Source: Reyranella massiliensis 521 (GTDB lineage Bacteria > Pseudomonadota > Alphaproteobacteria > Reyranellales > Reyranellaceae). Taken from it: DNA of 43,232 nucleotides. A program made the position numbers and the translations under genes. The DNA lies in NCBI GenBank assembly GCA_945862125.1, contig CAMAYC010000032.1:1-43232 (forward strand), given 5' to 3'. Below the pieces are notes generated by a model, which worked only from the letters and a program-made list of their open reading frames with translations, was not told the DNA's origin and did no database searches. Within the stretch, counting starts at the first letter, position 1. The number at the start of each line of letters is the position of its first letter. This document shows, one piece after another, positions 23,317 through 31,392 of the stretch.

Positions 23317-24105
23317 TCATCTCTCGCCGCCGGCCGAGAAGCGATGCACGTCGTCCTTCTCCACCAGGAGCGCCCGATGATAGGACCGGATGACTTCGTT
23401 GGGATCGCCCTGCTCGCGGATCCGTCCATCTTCGATCCAGATCGCCCGGGAGCACAGGCGCCGGACCTCGGCCATCGAATGGGACACGAACAGCAGCGTT
23501 CCGGTCTTGCGGAAATCATCGATCCAGTCGAGGCACTTGCGCTGGAAAGCAGCATCGCCGACCGACAGCGCTTCATCGACCACCAGGATTTCAGCCTCGA
23601 CATGGGCACAGATCGAGAAGGCGAGACGCGTACGCATGCCCATGGAGTAGTGCTTAACCGGCTGGTCCATGTAGTCGCCGATGCCGGCGAACTCGGCGAT
23701 CGAGGCGAACTTCCGCAACACCTCGGCGCGCTTGAGGCCAAGCACGGCGCCACCGATCATGACGTTCTCCCGGCCTGTGAGTTCCTGGTCGAAGGTCGAG
23801 CCGAGCGCAAGGACTGGCGCAATCCGGCCAGAGACGCGAAGTTCGCCGTGGCTGGGCAACGTCATGCCGCAGATCACCTGCAGCAGGGTGGACTTGCCGC
23901 AGCCGTTCCGGCCAAGGACGCCAATGCTCTCGCCGCGCTTGACGCTGAGGTCGATGTCGCGCAGCACCCAGAACGGCTTGAAGTAGTTCTTCCACCACCC
24001 GAACAGGACCTGTTTCAGCCAGTCGTTGCGATGGGCATACAGCTGATAGGCTTTGCCGAGGTGCTTCGCCTCGACGACGATCTCAGATGACGTCGACGAT
24101 GACAT
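23317..24105 (-). CDS. wzt: Polysaccharide ABC transporter ATP-binding protein (Wzt/KpsT/TagH type)
   Basis: A 262-residue ATPase. Walker A is LGRNGCGKSTLLQ, the signature is the family-specific YSMGMRTRLAFS in place of LSGGQ, Walker B is ILVVDEALSVGD, and the H-loop is VSHSMAEV. The N-terminal WVLRDIDLSVKRGESIGVLG is typical of O-antigen and capsule exporters. At 262 residues it lacks the C-terminal carbohydrate-binding domain of long Wzt proteins, so it should not recognise a terminal sugar cap. The first 23 bases overlap the end of the permease gene. With the permease it should flip a lipid-linked glycan across the inner membrane. Confidence 0.92.
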   Translation of the reverse strand: MSSSTSSEIVVEAKHLGKAYQLYAHRNDWLKQVLFGWWKNYFKPFWVLRDIDLSVKRGESIGVLGRNGCGKSTLLQVICGMTLPSHGELRVSGRIAPVLALGSTFDQELTGRENVMIGGAVLGLKRAEVLRKFASIAEFAGIGDYMDQPVKHYSMGMRTRLAFSICAHVEAEILVVDEALSVGDAAFQRKCLDWIDDFRKTGTLLFVSHSMAEVRRLCSRAIWIEDGRIREQGDPNEVIRSYHRALLVEKDDVHRFSAGGER

Positions 24106-24961
24106 TTCGATACCTGTCGAAGAACCAGTAGCCGAAATAGAAGGTCACGACCGACGTGATCAGGGTCCAGCCATAGACGATCAGGCTGGGCACCTTCCCG
24201 AGCAGCACGATGTCGCGCATGACCTCGACGTAGCCCGTCAGCGCGTTGGCATAGATCCAGAAATCGAACGGTGGCGGCAGGGAAGTGTGCGGATAGAAGA
24301 CCGGCGTGGCGAACATGAACAGCGGCACGACGTTGATCATGAAATAGCCGGCGTCACGGGTGAAGGCGCCGATCGCGCACAGGAACCACGACATGCCGAT
24401 CAGAAAGGCCATGAAGGGGATGAAGATCAGCGGCATCAGCAGCACGGTCCACGGCAGACTACCGGTGATCGCAAACTGGAAAATCAGCATGACCGCGATG
24501 GAAATCAGCGTGTAAGCCGTCGCGCGCAGCGTCGAAATCACCGCCAGCATGTCGCTCGGGAAGATCGTCTGCTTGATGAAGTGGGTGTACTCGTGAAGCA
24601 GCATCGGCGCCCGGAACGCCATCTCCGAGAAGAAATTGAAGACGATGATGCCGCTGAAGATGAACAACGAGTAGGTGACCCGAGTGCCCTCGCCGCTCTC
24701 GGCAACCGGCAACTGCAGATTGGTCGTGAAGGCAAAGGTATAGACGGTGATGGCGAGCAGAGGCGCGATCACCGCCCAGATCCAGCCGGCGATCGAGCCC
24801 TTGAACCGCTCGCGGATCTCGCGACGCAGGATGGCGGCGATCAGGTCCTGATGCTGCACCATCTGCTCGAAAGGTCTCAGGATGAAACGGGAGACGCGCT
24901 GCAACGGGCCGAGATTGTCGACCACGATCTGCTTGCCGTTGACGACTTTCACCGACGGCAT
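24083..24961 (-). CDS. wzm: Polysaccharide ABC transporter permease (Wzm/KpsM type)
   Basis: A 292-residue ABC-2 permease. A cytoplasmic N-terminus with the conserved HQDLIAAILRREIRERFKGSIAGWIWAVIAPLL (residues 36-68) precedes six membrane helices and ends at FDRYRNVIVDVI. It pairs with the overlapping Wzt ATPase. A purine-rich AAGGAG lies about ten bases before the ATG. This is the first protein-coding gene of the ten-gene glycan operon, and only 28 bases separate it from tRNA-Lys upstream on the same strand. Confidence 0.93.
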   Translation of the reverse strand: MPSVKVVNGKQIVVDNLGPLQRVSRFILRPFEQMVQHQDLIAAILRREIRERFKGSIAGWIWAVIAPLLAITVYTFAFTTNLQLPVAESGEGTRVTYSLFIFSGIIVFNFFSEMAFRAPMLLHEYTHFIKQTIFPSDMLAVISTLRATAYTLISIAVMLIFQFAITGSLPWTVLLMPLIFIPFMAFLIGMSWFLCAIGAFTRDAGYFMINVVPLFMFATPVFYPHTSLPPPFDFWIYANALTGYVEVMRDIVLLGKVPSLIVYGWTLITSVVTFYFGYWFFDRYRNVIVDVI

Positions 24962-24989
24962 GAGCCGCGTCTCTCCTTCTCAATTCCAG

Positions 24990-25064
24990 TGGTGAGCCCG
25001 GTGGGGTACGATCCCACGACCCTCTGATTAAAAGTCAGATGCTCTACCGCTGAGCTACGGGCTC
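24990..25064 (-). tRNA. tRNA-Lys (anticodon UUU), CCA encoded, abnormal T-loop
   Basis: A full 75-nt cloverleaf. The acceptor stem is GAGCCCG/CGGGCTC with discriminator A and encoded CCA; the D-arm has GCTC/GAGC with a short 7-base loop; the anticodon stem TCTGA/TCAGA holds loop CTTTTAA, anticodon UUU (Lys); the variable loop is GGGTC; the T-stem is GTGGG/CCCAC. The T-loop reads ATCGTAC. Canonical loops have T at 54 and A at 58, but here they are A and T: the reverse-Hoogsteen partners are exchanged. All stems are perfect, so this does not look like a pseudogene. Confidence 0.95.
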
Positions 25065-25105
25065 GCTCCGGCATAGCGCTGCAGGCCGAAACCTCGCGCG
25101 GCGCC

Positions 25106-25134
25106 CGTATAAGATGCGCCAGCCTCACGGTCAA
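25106..25134 (-). promoter_or_regulatory. Sigma-70-type promoter for tRNA-Lys (and perhaps the glycan operon)
   Basis: On the minus strand TTGACC (25134-25129) is followed after exactly 17 bases by TATACG (25111-25106), the best -35/-10 match I found in the window. Transcription would start near 25099, about 35 bases before the mature tRNA. No terminator is visible between the tRNA and wzm, so readthrough into the operon is possible. Confidence 0.65.
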
Positions 25135-25190
25135 CGCGGTCTCTGGGGGCAGTGTCAGGACCTGGCAGGGGACTCGACGCAGGGCCCGGA

Positions 25191-25697
25191 TCAGCCCTTG
25201 GCGAACTTTGCCTTTAGGCGCTGAAACACCCGCTTGGAGACGAATTGAGACGTGTCCCCGCCCAGCCGTGCAATATCTTTGACCAGCGATGAGGCGATGA
25301 ACTGATGCCGGTCGGAGGCCATCAGGAAGATGGTCTCGATGTCGGGATCCATGCGGGCATTCATGTTGGCCATCTGGATTTCGTACTCGAAATCCGATAC
25401 CGCCCGCAGTCCACGGATGATCAGCGAAGCGCCGACCTCGCGGGTAAAGTGGATGAGCAGGCCCTCGAACGGCACGACCTTGATGCGCTCCCGATCCGCC
25501 GGCGGAAAATCGGAGATGTCCTCGCGGATGATCTCCATCCGCTCCTCCAGCGAGAACAGCGGCCCCTTGCCGATGTTGATCGCGCATCCAATCACCAGCC
25601 TGTCGACGAGCCGCAACGAGCGGCGCATGACTTCCATGTGCCCGCTGGTAATGGGATCGAACGTGCCCGGATAGACCCCGGTGCGTTCTGAGGCCAT
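25191..25697 (-). CDS. coaD: Phosphopantetheine adenylyltransferase
   Basis: A 168-residue cytoplasmic enzyme for the fourth step of coenzyme A synthesis: it transfers AMP from ATP to 4'-phosphopantetheine. The nucleotidyltransferase motif YPGTFDPITSGH is at residues 9-20, IIRGLRAVSDFEYE is near 92-105, and the second ATP-binding motif is SSLVKDIARLGGD. Length and motifs match E. coli CoaD. An AAGGGGGAG ribosome site is two bases before the ATG. It lies 55 nt downstream of gyrA on the same strand, an arrangement common in alphaproteobacteria. tRNA-Lys follows 126 nt downstream with its own promoter. Confidence 0.97.
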   Translation of the reverse strand: MASERTGVYPGTFDPITSGHMEVMRRSLRLVDRLVIGCAINIGKGPLFSLEERMEIIREDISDFPPADRERIKVVPFEGLLIHFTREVGASLIIRGLRAVSDFEYEIQMANMNARMDPDIETIFLMASDRHQFIASSLVKDIARLGGDTSQFVSKRVFQRLKAKFAKG

Positions 25698-25752
25698 GTC
25701 TCCCCCTTGTGCGCCAAATACGGCGGCGGAGTCTTAGCGACACGAGCGATCC

Positions 25753-28563
25753 TTATCCACCGTTTGTTTCGGAATGGCTCTCGCCGTTGCCGGTGCCATT
25801 TCCGGCATCGTCCTCGCCAATGCGCACGGCCGACACGACACGCTCGCCCTCGCTTACGTTGACGATGCGGACACCGCGCGTGGCCCGTCCCGCAATGCGA
25901 ATTCCGTCGACCGGGCACCGAATCATGGTACCGCCGTCGGTGACCAGCATGATCTGGTCGCTGTCGAGCACCGGGAAAGCCGCCACGATCTCGCCGCCCT
26001 TGGCAAGATTCATCAGTTCCACGCCCTTACCGCCGCGGCCGGTCACCCGGTACTCGTAGGCCGACGTGCGCTTGCCGAATCCCGACGAGGCGACGGTGAG
26101 CACGAATTCTTCCTTGGCCTGAAGTTCCGCAAAGCGCTCCTGCGACAGCGTCGTAGCAGGCGCCGCTGCATCGTCGGGCGTCGCGGTCTCCTCTTCCGCA
26201 CCCTCGGCCGCATTCTCCGCGGCGTTCTCGGCCTGGCGCAGCGCCCGGGACTGGCGGAGATAGGCGTCGCGATCCTCGGTCGGAATGCCTTTGCCGCTGT
26301 CGAACAGCGACATCGAGATCACCTCGTCACCCTCGGCAAGTGCTATTCCGCGCACGCCCGTCGAAGCACGGCTCTGGAAGACACGCACCGTCGCAACCGG
26401 GAACCGCATCGACCGGCCTTGACGCGTCGCCAACAGCACATCCTGTTCTTCGCTGCAGACGCTGACGCCGATCAGTCGGTCGCCGGCGTCCTCGCCCTCG
26501 AACTTCATGGCGATCTTGCCGCTCTGATTGACGCTGACGAAATCGCTGAGCTCGTTGCGCCGTACCCCGCCCCGCGCGGTGGCGAACATGACGTGCAGCG
26601 TCGACCAGCTCGCCTCGTCCTCCGGCATCGGCATCACGGCACTTATGGTCTCTCCTTCACCCAGCGGCAGCAGGTTGACGAAGGCCTTGCCGCGCGCCTG
26701 CGGCGCGCCGAGTGGCAATCGCCAGACCTTGAGCTTGTAGACGATGCCGCGACTGGAGAAGAACAGCACCGGCGTGTGCGTATTGGCGATAAACAGATTG
26801 GAGACGAAATCGTCCTCGCGTGTGGCCATGCCCGAACGACCCTTGCCGCCGCGGCGCTGGGCGCGATAGGCCGACACCGGCACGCGCTTGACGTAGCCGC
26901 CATGCGTGACGGTCACCGCCATATCTTCGCGCTGGATCAGGTCCTCGATGTCCTGCTCGAACTCGTTGTCGAGGATCTCGGTGCGCCTGGGTGTCGCGAA
27001 CTGCTCCTTGATCTCAAGCAGCTCCTTGCGCATCAGCGCGAAAAGCTTGTCGCGGTCGCCCAGCAGTTCGAGATAGCCCTCGATCAGCTTGGCGACCTCA
27101 CCCAGTTCCTCGGCGATCTTGTCACGCTCGAGGCCGGTCAGGCGCTGCAGGCGCAATTCGAGGATGGCGCGGGCCTGCGCCTCGGAGAGTCTGTAGGTGC
27201 CGTCGGCCGCGACCTCGCGGCCCGGCTCGGCGATCAGAAGGATCAACGACGCCACGTCGGACGCCGGCCATTCCTTGGCCATCAACCGCTCGCGCGCGAC
27301 CACCGGATCGGGCGCCCGCCGGATCATCGCGATCACCTCGTCGATATTGGCGACGGCGATGGCGAGGCCAACCAACACGTGGGCACGGTCGCGCGCATGG
27401 TTGAGTTCGAATTTGGTCCGCCGCGTGATGACCTCGGCGCGGAAGCGGATGAACGCCTCGAGCAGCTCCTTGAGGTTCATCAATTTCGGACGTCCGCCAT
27501 CCAGCGCCAGCGAATTCACTCCGAACGAGGTCTGCAGCGGCGTGAAGCGGTAAAGCTGGTTCAGCACGACGTCGGCCATGGCGTCGCGCTTCAGCTCGAT
27601 CACCATGCGCACGCCATCGCGGTCACTCTCGTCGCGAACTTCGGAAATGCCCTCTACTCTTTTGTCTCGCACCACCTCGGCGATGCGCTCGTGCAGGCGC
27701 GCCTTGTTCTCCTGGTATGGAATCTCCGAGATGATGATCGACTCGCGGCCGCCGCGGCCCTCCTCGATCTTCGTCTTGGCGCGCATGATCACCGAGCCAC
27801 GGCCGAGTTCGTAGGCCGCCCGAATGCCGTTGCGGCCAAGGATGGTGGCCCCGGTCGGGAAATCCGGACCAGGCACGTGCTCCATGAGCTGGGCGATCGT
27901 CAGTTCCGGATTGTCGATGAGCCCGCAGCAGGCATCTATCAACTCGCCGAGATTGTGTGGCGGGATGTTGGTCGCCATGCCCACGGCAATGCCGCCTGCG
28001 CCGTTGGCCAGAAGGTTCGGGAACGCCGCCGGGAGGACCGTGGGTTCCAGCGTGGTCTCGTCGTAGTTCGGCTGGAAGTCGACGGTGTCCTTGCCGATAT
28101 CGGCCAGCAAGGCTTCGGCAACACGGGCCAGGCGCGCCTCGGTGTACCGCATCGCCGCCGGCGGGTCGGCGTCCATCGAGCCGAAATTGCCCTGCCCCGC
28201 GATCAGCGGCAGGCGCATGGAGAAGTCCTGCGCCATGCGCACCAGCGCGTCGTAGATCGATTGATCGCCGTGCGGGTGATACTTGCCCATCACTTCGCCG
28301 ACGATGCGCGCAGATTTGCGGAAGGCGTGCGTCGAGTCGAAGCCGCTCTCCTTCATCGCGTGCAGGATGCGGCGTTGCACGGGCTTCAGCCCATCACGCG
28401 CATCCGGCAGGGCGCGCGCCACGATCACGCTCATCGCGTAATCGAGGTAGGAGCGACGCATCTCCTCTTCGATCGTAATCGGCGCGATATCGTGCGAAGG
28501 CTGCTGCGGTGGTGGCGCGTCGGAGGGCGGCGGCGGTGGCGGAAGGGTCGTTTCGTCGCTCAC
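25753..28563 (-). CDS. gyrA: DNA gyrase subunit A
   Basis: A 936-residue subunit A of the type II topoisomerase that introduces negative supercoils. The N-terminal proline-rich tail (about residues 6-22) precedes [20 protein letters not shown]. The catalytic tyrosine is in [10 protein letters not shown]. The GyrA box QRRGGKGR, which separates gyrase from ParC, is near residue 567, followed by the beta-pinwheel. GTG at 28563 gives the start; AGG lies five bases upstream. In the quinolone-resistance region the sequence is [10 protein letters not shown]: Gln101 sits at the E. coli Ser83 position, while the Asp87 equivalent is kept. The pinwheel also holds an Ala/Glu-rich insert at about 755-810, longer than in E. 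coli. Confidence 0.97.
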   Translation of the reverse strand: MSDETTLPPPPPPSDAPPPQQPSHDIAPITIEEEMRRSYLDYAMSVIVARALPDARDGLKPVQRRILHAMKESGFDSTHAFRKSARIVGEVMGKYHPHGDQSIYDALVRMAQDFSMRLPLIAGQGNFGSMDADPPAAMRYTEARLARVAEALLADIGKDTVDFQPNYDETTLEPTVLPAAFPNLLANGAGGIAVGMATNIPPHNLGELIDACCGLIDNPELTIAQLMEHVPGPDFPTGATILGRNGIRAAYELGRGSVIMRAKTKIEEGRGGRESIIISEIPYQENKARLHERIAEVVRDKRVEGISEVRDESDRDGVRMVIELKRDAMADVVLNQLYRFTPLQTSFGVNSLALDGGRPKLMNLKELLEAFIRFRAEVITRRTKFELNHARDRAHVLVGLAIAVANIDEVIAMIRRAPDPVVARERLMAKEWPASDVASLILLIAEPGREVAADGTYRLSEAQARAILELRLQRLTGLERDKIAEELGEVAKLIEGYLELLGDRDKLFALMRKELLEIKEQFATPRRTEILDNEFEQDIEDLIQREDMAVTVTHGGYVKRVPVSAYRAQRRGGKGRSGMATREDDFVSNLFIANTHTPVLFFSSRGIVYKLKVWRLPLGAPQARGKAFVNLLPLGEGETISAVMPMPEDEASWSTLHVMFATARGGVRRNELSDFVSVNQSGKIAMKFEGEDAGDRLIGVSVCSEEQDVLLATRQGRSMRFPVATVRVFQSRASTGVRGIALAEGDEVISMSLFDSGKGIPTEDRDAYLRQSRALRQAENAAENAAEGAEEETATPDDAAAPATTLSQERFAELQAKEEFVLTVASSGFGKRTSAYEYRVTGRGGKGVELMNLAKGGEIVAAFPVLDSDQIMLVTDGGTMIRCPVDGIRIAGRATRGVRIVNVSEGERVVSAVRIGEDDAGNGTGNGESHSETNGG

Positions 28564-28740
28564 GGAAACCTGGTTTTTTGCTCGTAATTTTGGCCCCGCC
28601 AGAGGGTCCGGCCGAACAAGGCGGCACACTACCAAACTAGCTGTCGAACACCAACAAAAAACGCGCCGAAAACAAGTCTTTAACCAATTGATTTTATTGA
28701 CTAAATTGTCGTCGAAAATAGCTCCCGGAAAGGTCTCGGA
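28564..28740. promoter_or_regulatory. AT-rich divergent region between gyrA and the HAD gene
   Basis: The stretch 28655-28720 is clearly richer in A and T than its surroundings. On the plus strand TTGACT (28697-28702) and TAGCTC (28719-28724) are 16 bases apart and could drive the HAD gene, whose ribosome site GGAAAGG (28727-28733) is 7 bases before TTG. I see no clear -35/-10 pair for gyrA on the minus strand. Confidence 0.35.
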
Positions 28741-29382
28741 TTGCCCCCAGAAACGGCCTCAAAAAGCCCCTCGGTCGCGGTCTTCGACATGGGCGGTGTT
28801 CTGCTCGACTGGAACCCGCGCCACCTCTACCGGAAGCTGATCGCCGATCCTCAGGAAATGGAGCGCTTTCTCGCTACCGTGACCACCTCCGAATGGCATC
28901 AGGTGCAGGACCACGGCGGCGACCCCGCTGAATCGACACGCCGCCTGCAGGCGAAAAATCCTGGCCAGGAGGCGCTGATCGCGGCCTTCTACGATCGCTT
29001 CGACGAGATGTGCGAACACGCTTTTTCGGACATGGCTGACTTGGTCGAGCGCCTCCATCTCGCCGGAACGCCGCTGTACCTTCTGTCCAACGCACCCCGC
29101 TTCCTCGACGCCTGGCTGCGCGGGCCGGCCCATGGCCGTCATCCCTTCCTCGGCCGCTTCCGTGATTATGTGGTGTCCGGCGCCGTGGGCTGCGCCAAAC
29201 CACAGCCCGAGATCTACGATCTCGTCTGCCGGGCTGGAAGCTTCCAGCCCGCTGACGCCGTCTTCATCGATGACGTGCTGACGAATGTCGAGGGAGCGCG
29301 GTCGTTCGGCATGAGCGCCATTCATCACCGCTCGGCCGACGAGACCGCCCGCGTCCTGCGTACAATGGGATTCCCGATCTAG
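28741..29382 (+). CDS. HAD-IA family hydrolase
   Basis: A 213-residue haloacid-dehalogenase-type phosphatase. Motif I is [16 protein letters not shown]: nucleophile Asp16 is present, but the usual second aspartate (position 18) is glycine, as in YihX-like members. Motif II is YLLSNAP, motif III is the lysine in [11 protein letters not shown], and motif IV is [12 protein letters not shown]. The start is TTG at 28741 with GGAAAGG seven bases upstream; no ATG or GTG in frame precedes Asp16. It probably removes phosphate from a sugar phosphate; the substrate is unknown. It lies between gyrA and ssb and its stop overlaps the ssb stop in CTAG. Confidence 0.85.
   Translation: MPPETASKSPSVAVFDMGGVLLDWNPRHLYRKLIADPQEMERFLATVTTSEWHQVQDHGGDPAESTRRLQAKNPGQEALIAAFYDRFDEMCEHAFSDMADLVERLHLAGTPLYLLSNAPRFLDAWLRGPAHGRHPFLGRFRDYVVSGAVGCAKPQPEIYDLVCRAGSFQPADAVFIDDVLTNVEGARSFGMSAIHHRSADETARVLRTMGFPI
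29231..29250. repeat. 20-bp perfect palindrome inside the HAD gene
   Basis: GGGCTGGAAG followed directly by CTTCCAGCCC: a 20-base sequence identical on both strands, centred on AAGCTT. It codes for AGSFQP. It could be a protein-binding site or chance; no second copy was noticed in the window. Confidence 0.6.
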
Positions 29383-29876
29383 AACGGAATATCGTCGTCC
29401 AACTCGGCCTTGCTGCCGCGTGCAGCCGGGCGACCGCCGCCACCGCCGCTGGACGGCGGGGCGTTGCCGCCCATGTCGTCGTCCATGCCGCCGGCGGAAC
29501 CACCACCACCGCCCTCGCCGCCGCTGCGGCCATCAAGCATGGTGAGCGTGCCGCCGAAGCGCGGGACGACCACTTCGGTCGTGTAGCGTTCCTGGCCGCT
29601 CTGGTCGGTCCACTTGCGCGTGGTGAGCTGGCCCTCGAGATAGACCTTGGCGCCTTTCTTCAGGAACTTCTGCGCCACTTCAGCCAGCTTGTCGTTGAAG
29701 ATCACGACGCGGTGCCACTCGGTGCGCTCCTTGCGCTCGCCGCTGTTGCGGTCGCGCCAGGTCTCAGATGTCGCCACCGACATGTTCACCAGCGAACGGC
29801 CATCCTGCATGGCCTTCACTTCGGGGTCGCGGCCAAGATTGCCGACGAGAATGACTTTGTTGACGCTGCCCGCCAT
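29379..29876 (-). CDS. ssb: Single-stranded DNA-binding protein
   Basis: A 165-residue SSB. The OB fold covers residues 1-110 ([48 protein letters not shown] and [30 protein letters not shown]). A glycine-rich disordered linker follows, and the protein ends in the acidic tip ELDDDIPF that binds repair and replication partners. A strong AAGGAGG is five bases before the ATG. In alphaproteobacteria ssb usually neighbours uvrA and gyrA; here an MFS gene and a HAD gene separate them. Confidence 0.97.
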   Translation of the reverse strand: MAGSVNKVILVGNLGRDPEVKAMQDGRSLVNMSVATSETWRDRNSGERKERTEWHRVVIFNDKLAEVAQKFLKKGAKVYLEGQLTTRKWTDQSGQERYTTEVVVPRFGGTLTMLDGRSGGEGGGGGSAGGMDDDMGGNAPPSSGGGGGRPAARGSKAELDDDIPF

Positions 29877-29881
29877 GGGGG

Positions 29882-29888
29882 CCTCCTT
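29882..29888 (-). promoter_or_regulatory. Strong Shine-Dalgarno of ssb
   Basis: AAGGAGG on the minus strand, five bases before the ATG at 29876. It is one of the strongest ribosome sites in the window and stands in contrast to the SD-less starts of several plus-strand genes. Confidence 0.8.
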
Positions 29889-30048
29889 GCTTTCCCGGCG
29901 CCGCGGGACGCGGCACCTACCTCACGGCGGCCAACCTAGTCCCGGTCGCCTGTGGGCAGCCACCAATTTTGGGTTGTAGCCGCCTGACGTGAGACTGGCT
30001 CATGCCACCCCTCCGACAATTCATTGGCCGTGCAGGCAAGGCGCCCCC

Positions 30049-30054
30049 TATCCT
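30049..30054 (+). promoter_or_regulatory. -10-like box close to the MFS start
   Basis: TATCCT with TTGGCC (30024-30029) nineteen bases upstream. The spacing is long for sigma-70. If used, transcription would begin within a base or two of the ATG. Confidence 0.3.
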
Positions 30055-30062
30055 CGGGCCCC

Positions 30063-31307
30063 ATGAGCAAGTCTTTCTATGTTTCCGAGGTCTCCCGAGG
30101 CCAAGCCTACGCCATGCTGGGCGGCGCCGCCCTGATGATGACCCTCGCCATGGGCATCCGGCAGAACCTTGGCCTGTTCCAGGCGCCGGCTTCCAGGGAA
30201 CTGGGTATCGCCATTTCCGACTTCGCGCTGGCGATCTCCGTGCAGCAGGTCGCCTGGGGCCTGAGCCAGCCGATCGCCGGCGTGTTTGCCGACAAGCACG
30301 GCACACGATGGGTATCGCTGGTCGGCAGCGTCCTGTTCATCCTGGGAATCTGGCTCACCGCCACGGCGCAAAGCGCGCTCCCGATCGTGATCGGCGCCGG
30401 CGTGCTGATCGGCGTGGCACTCGCCTGCACGACCTCTGGCATCACCGCCAACATCGCGGCCCGCGTGGTCAAACCAACCCGTCGCACGCTTGCCTTCGGT
30501 CTTGTCTCGGCTGCGGGTTCGGTCGGCACCATGGTGACCGCGCCGATTGCCGCCTACCTTCTTAATACCGACGGCTGGCGGGCCGCGGTCTGGGCCTTCG
30601 TCATCCTGGCCTTCGCCATGCTGCCGGCCGCGTGGATCGGCAGCCGCGCCGACAAGCTTCCCAATAGCCTGCCGACCGATCGCGACCTGACGCTGATGGG
30701 CGCCCTCGGCGAGGCCCGCCGCCATAGCGGCTACGTCGTGATGGCGATCGCTTTCTTCGTCTGCGGCCTGCAACTCGTGTTCCTCACCACCCACCTTCCG
30801 ACCTACCTCGCCCAGTGCGGCATGGATGCGAGCTATAGCGCCATCGCCCTGATGCTGATCGGCGGCTTCAATATCCTGAGTTCGTGGCTGTTCGGCTGGC
30901 TGGGCGACCGCTATCCCAAGCGCCTGCTGCTGGGGTCAATCTATCTGCTGCGCTCCCTCGCCCTGGCCTTGTTCTTCATGTTTCCACCGACGCCCCTCAG
31001 CGTCGTCCTGTTCGGCGCCGCCATGGGTACGCTTTGGCTGGGCGTCATCCCGCTGGTCAATGGACTGGTGGTCCAGATATTCGGCCTTCGTTTCCTGTCG
31101 ACTCTCACCGGCATCGCCTTCCTGAGCCATCAGGCGGGCTCCTTTCTCGGTGCCTGGGGTGGCGGCTATCTCTTCGACCTGATGGGCTCCTACGACCTCG
31201 CCTGGAAGATCGGCGTCCTGGTCGGCCTGGCAGCCGGCACCATGCAGCTCCTCATGAACGACCGGCCAACCGACCGGGTGCTAGCAGCGCAAGCACAGCC
31301 AGCCTGA
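30063..31307 (+). CDS. MFS transporter
   Basis: A 414-residue inner-membrane protein with twelve predicted helices. The second helix region GIRQNLGLFQAPASRELG is characteristic of a common proteobacterial MFS group related to YnfM/oxalate-formate-type carriers. The A-motif-like loop between helices 2 and 3 is GVFADKHGTRW, and its repeat in the second half is GWLGDRYPKR. The substrate is unknown. The start is the ATG at 30063; there is no Shine-Dalgarno, and a TATCCT box ends eight bases upstream. The gene interrupts the usual uvrA-ssb neighbourhood. Confidence 0.9.
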   Translation: MSKSFYVSEVSRGQAYAMLGGAALMMTLAMGIRQNLGLFQAPASRELGIAISDFALAISVQQVAWGLSQPIAGVFADKHGTRWVSLVGSVLFILGIWLTATAQSALPIVIGAGVLIGVALACTTSGITANIAARVVKPTRRTLAFGLVSAAGSVGTMVTAPIAAYLLNTDGWRAAVWAFVILAFAMLPAAWIGSRADKLPNSLPTDRDLTLMGALGEARRHSGYVVMAIAFFVCGLQLVFLTTHLPTYLAQCGMDASYSAIALMLIGGFNILSSWLFGWLGDRYPKRLLLGSIYLLRSLALALFFMFPPTPLSVVLFGAAMGTLWLGVIPLVNGLVVQIFGLRFLSTLTGIAFLSHQAGSFLGAWGGGYLFDLMGSYDLAWKIGVLVGLAAGTMQLLMNDRPTDRVLAAQAQPA

Positions 31308-31392
31308 GCGCGGGACTGTCGCAGGGGCTGGTGGGGCTGGGGGTTAATCGCCATATGCGGTGATCCCGCGCATACCCTATTCTCCGGTCCTG

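Noticed and set aside
25135..25190. Possible terminator between coaD and tRNA-Lys
   Set aside because: There is only a short GGGC/GCCC pairing with no T-run, so it is too weak to call.
25774..28587. A 937-codon open frame on the plus strand
   Set aside because: It is the antisense shadow of gyrA in a GC-rich genome, and its composition is Arg/His/Asp-rich without motifs.
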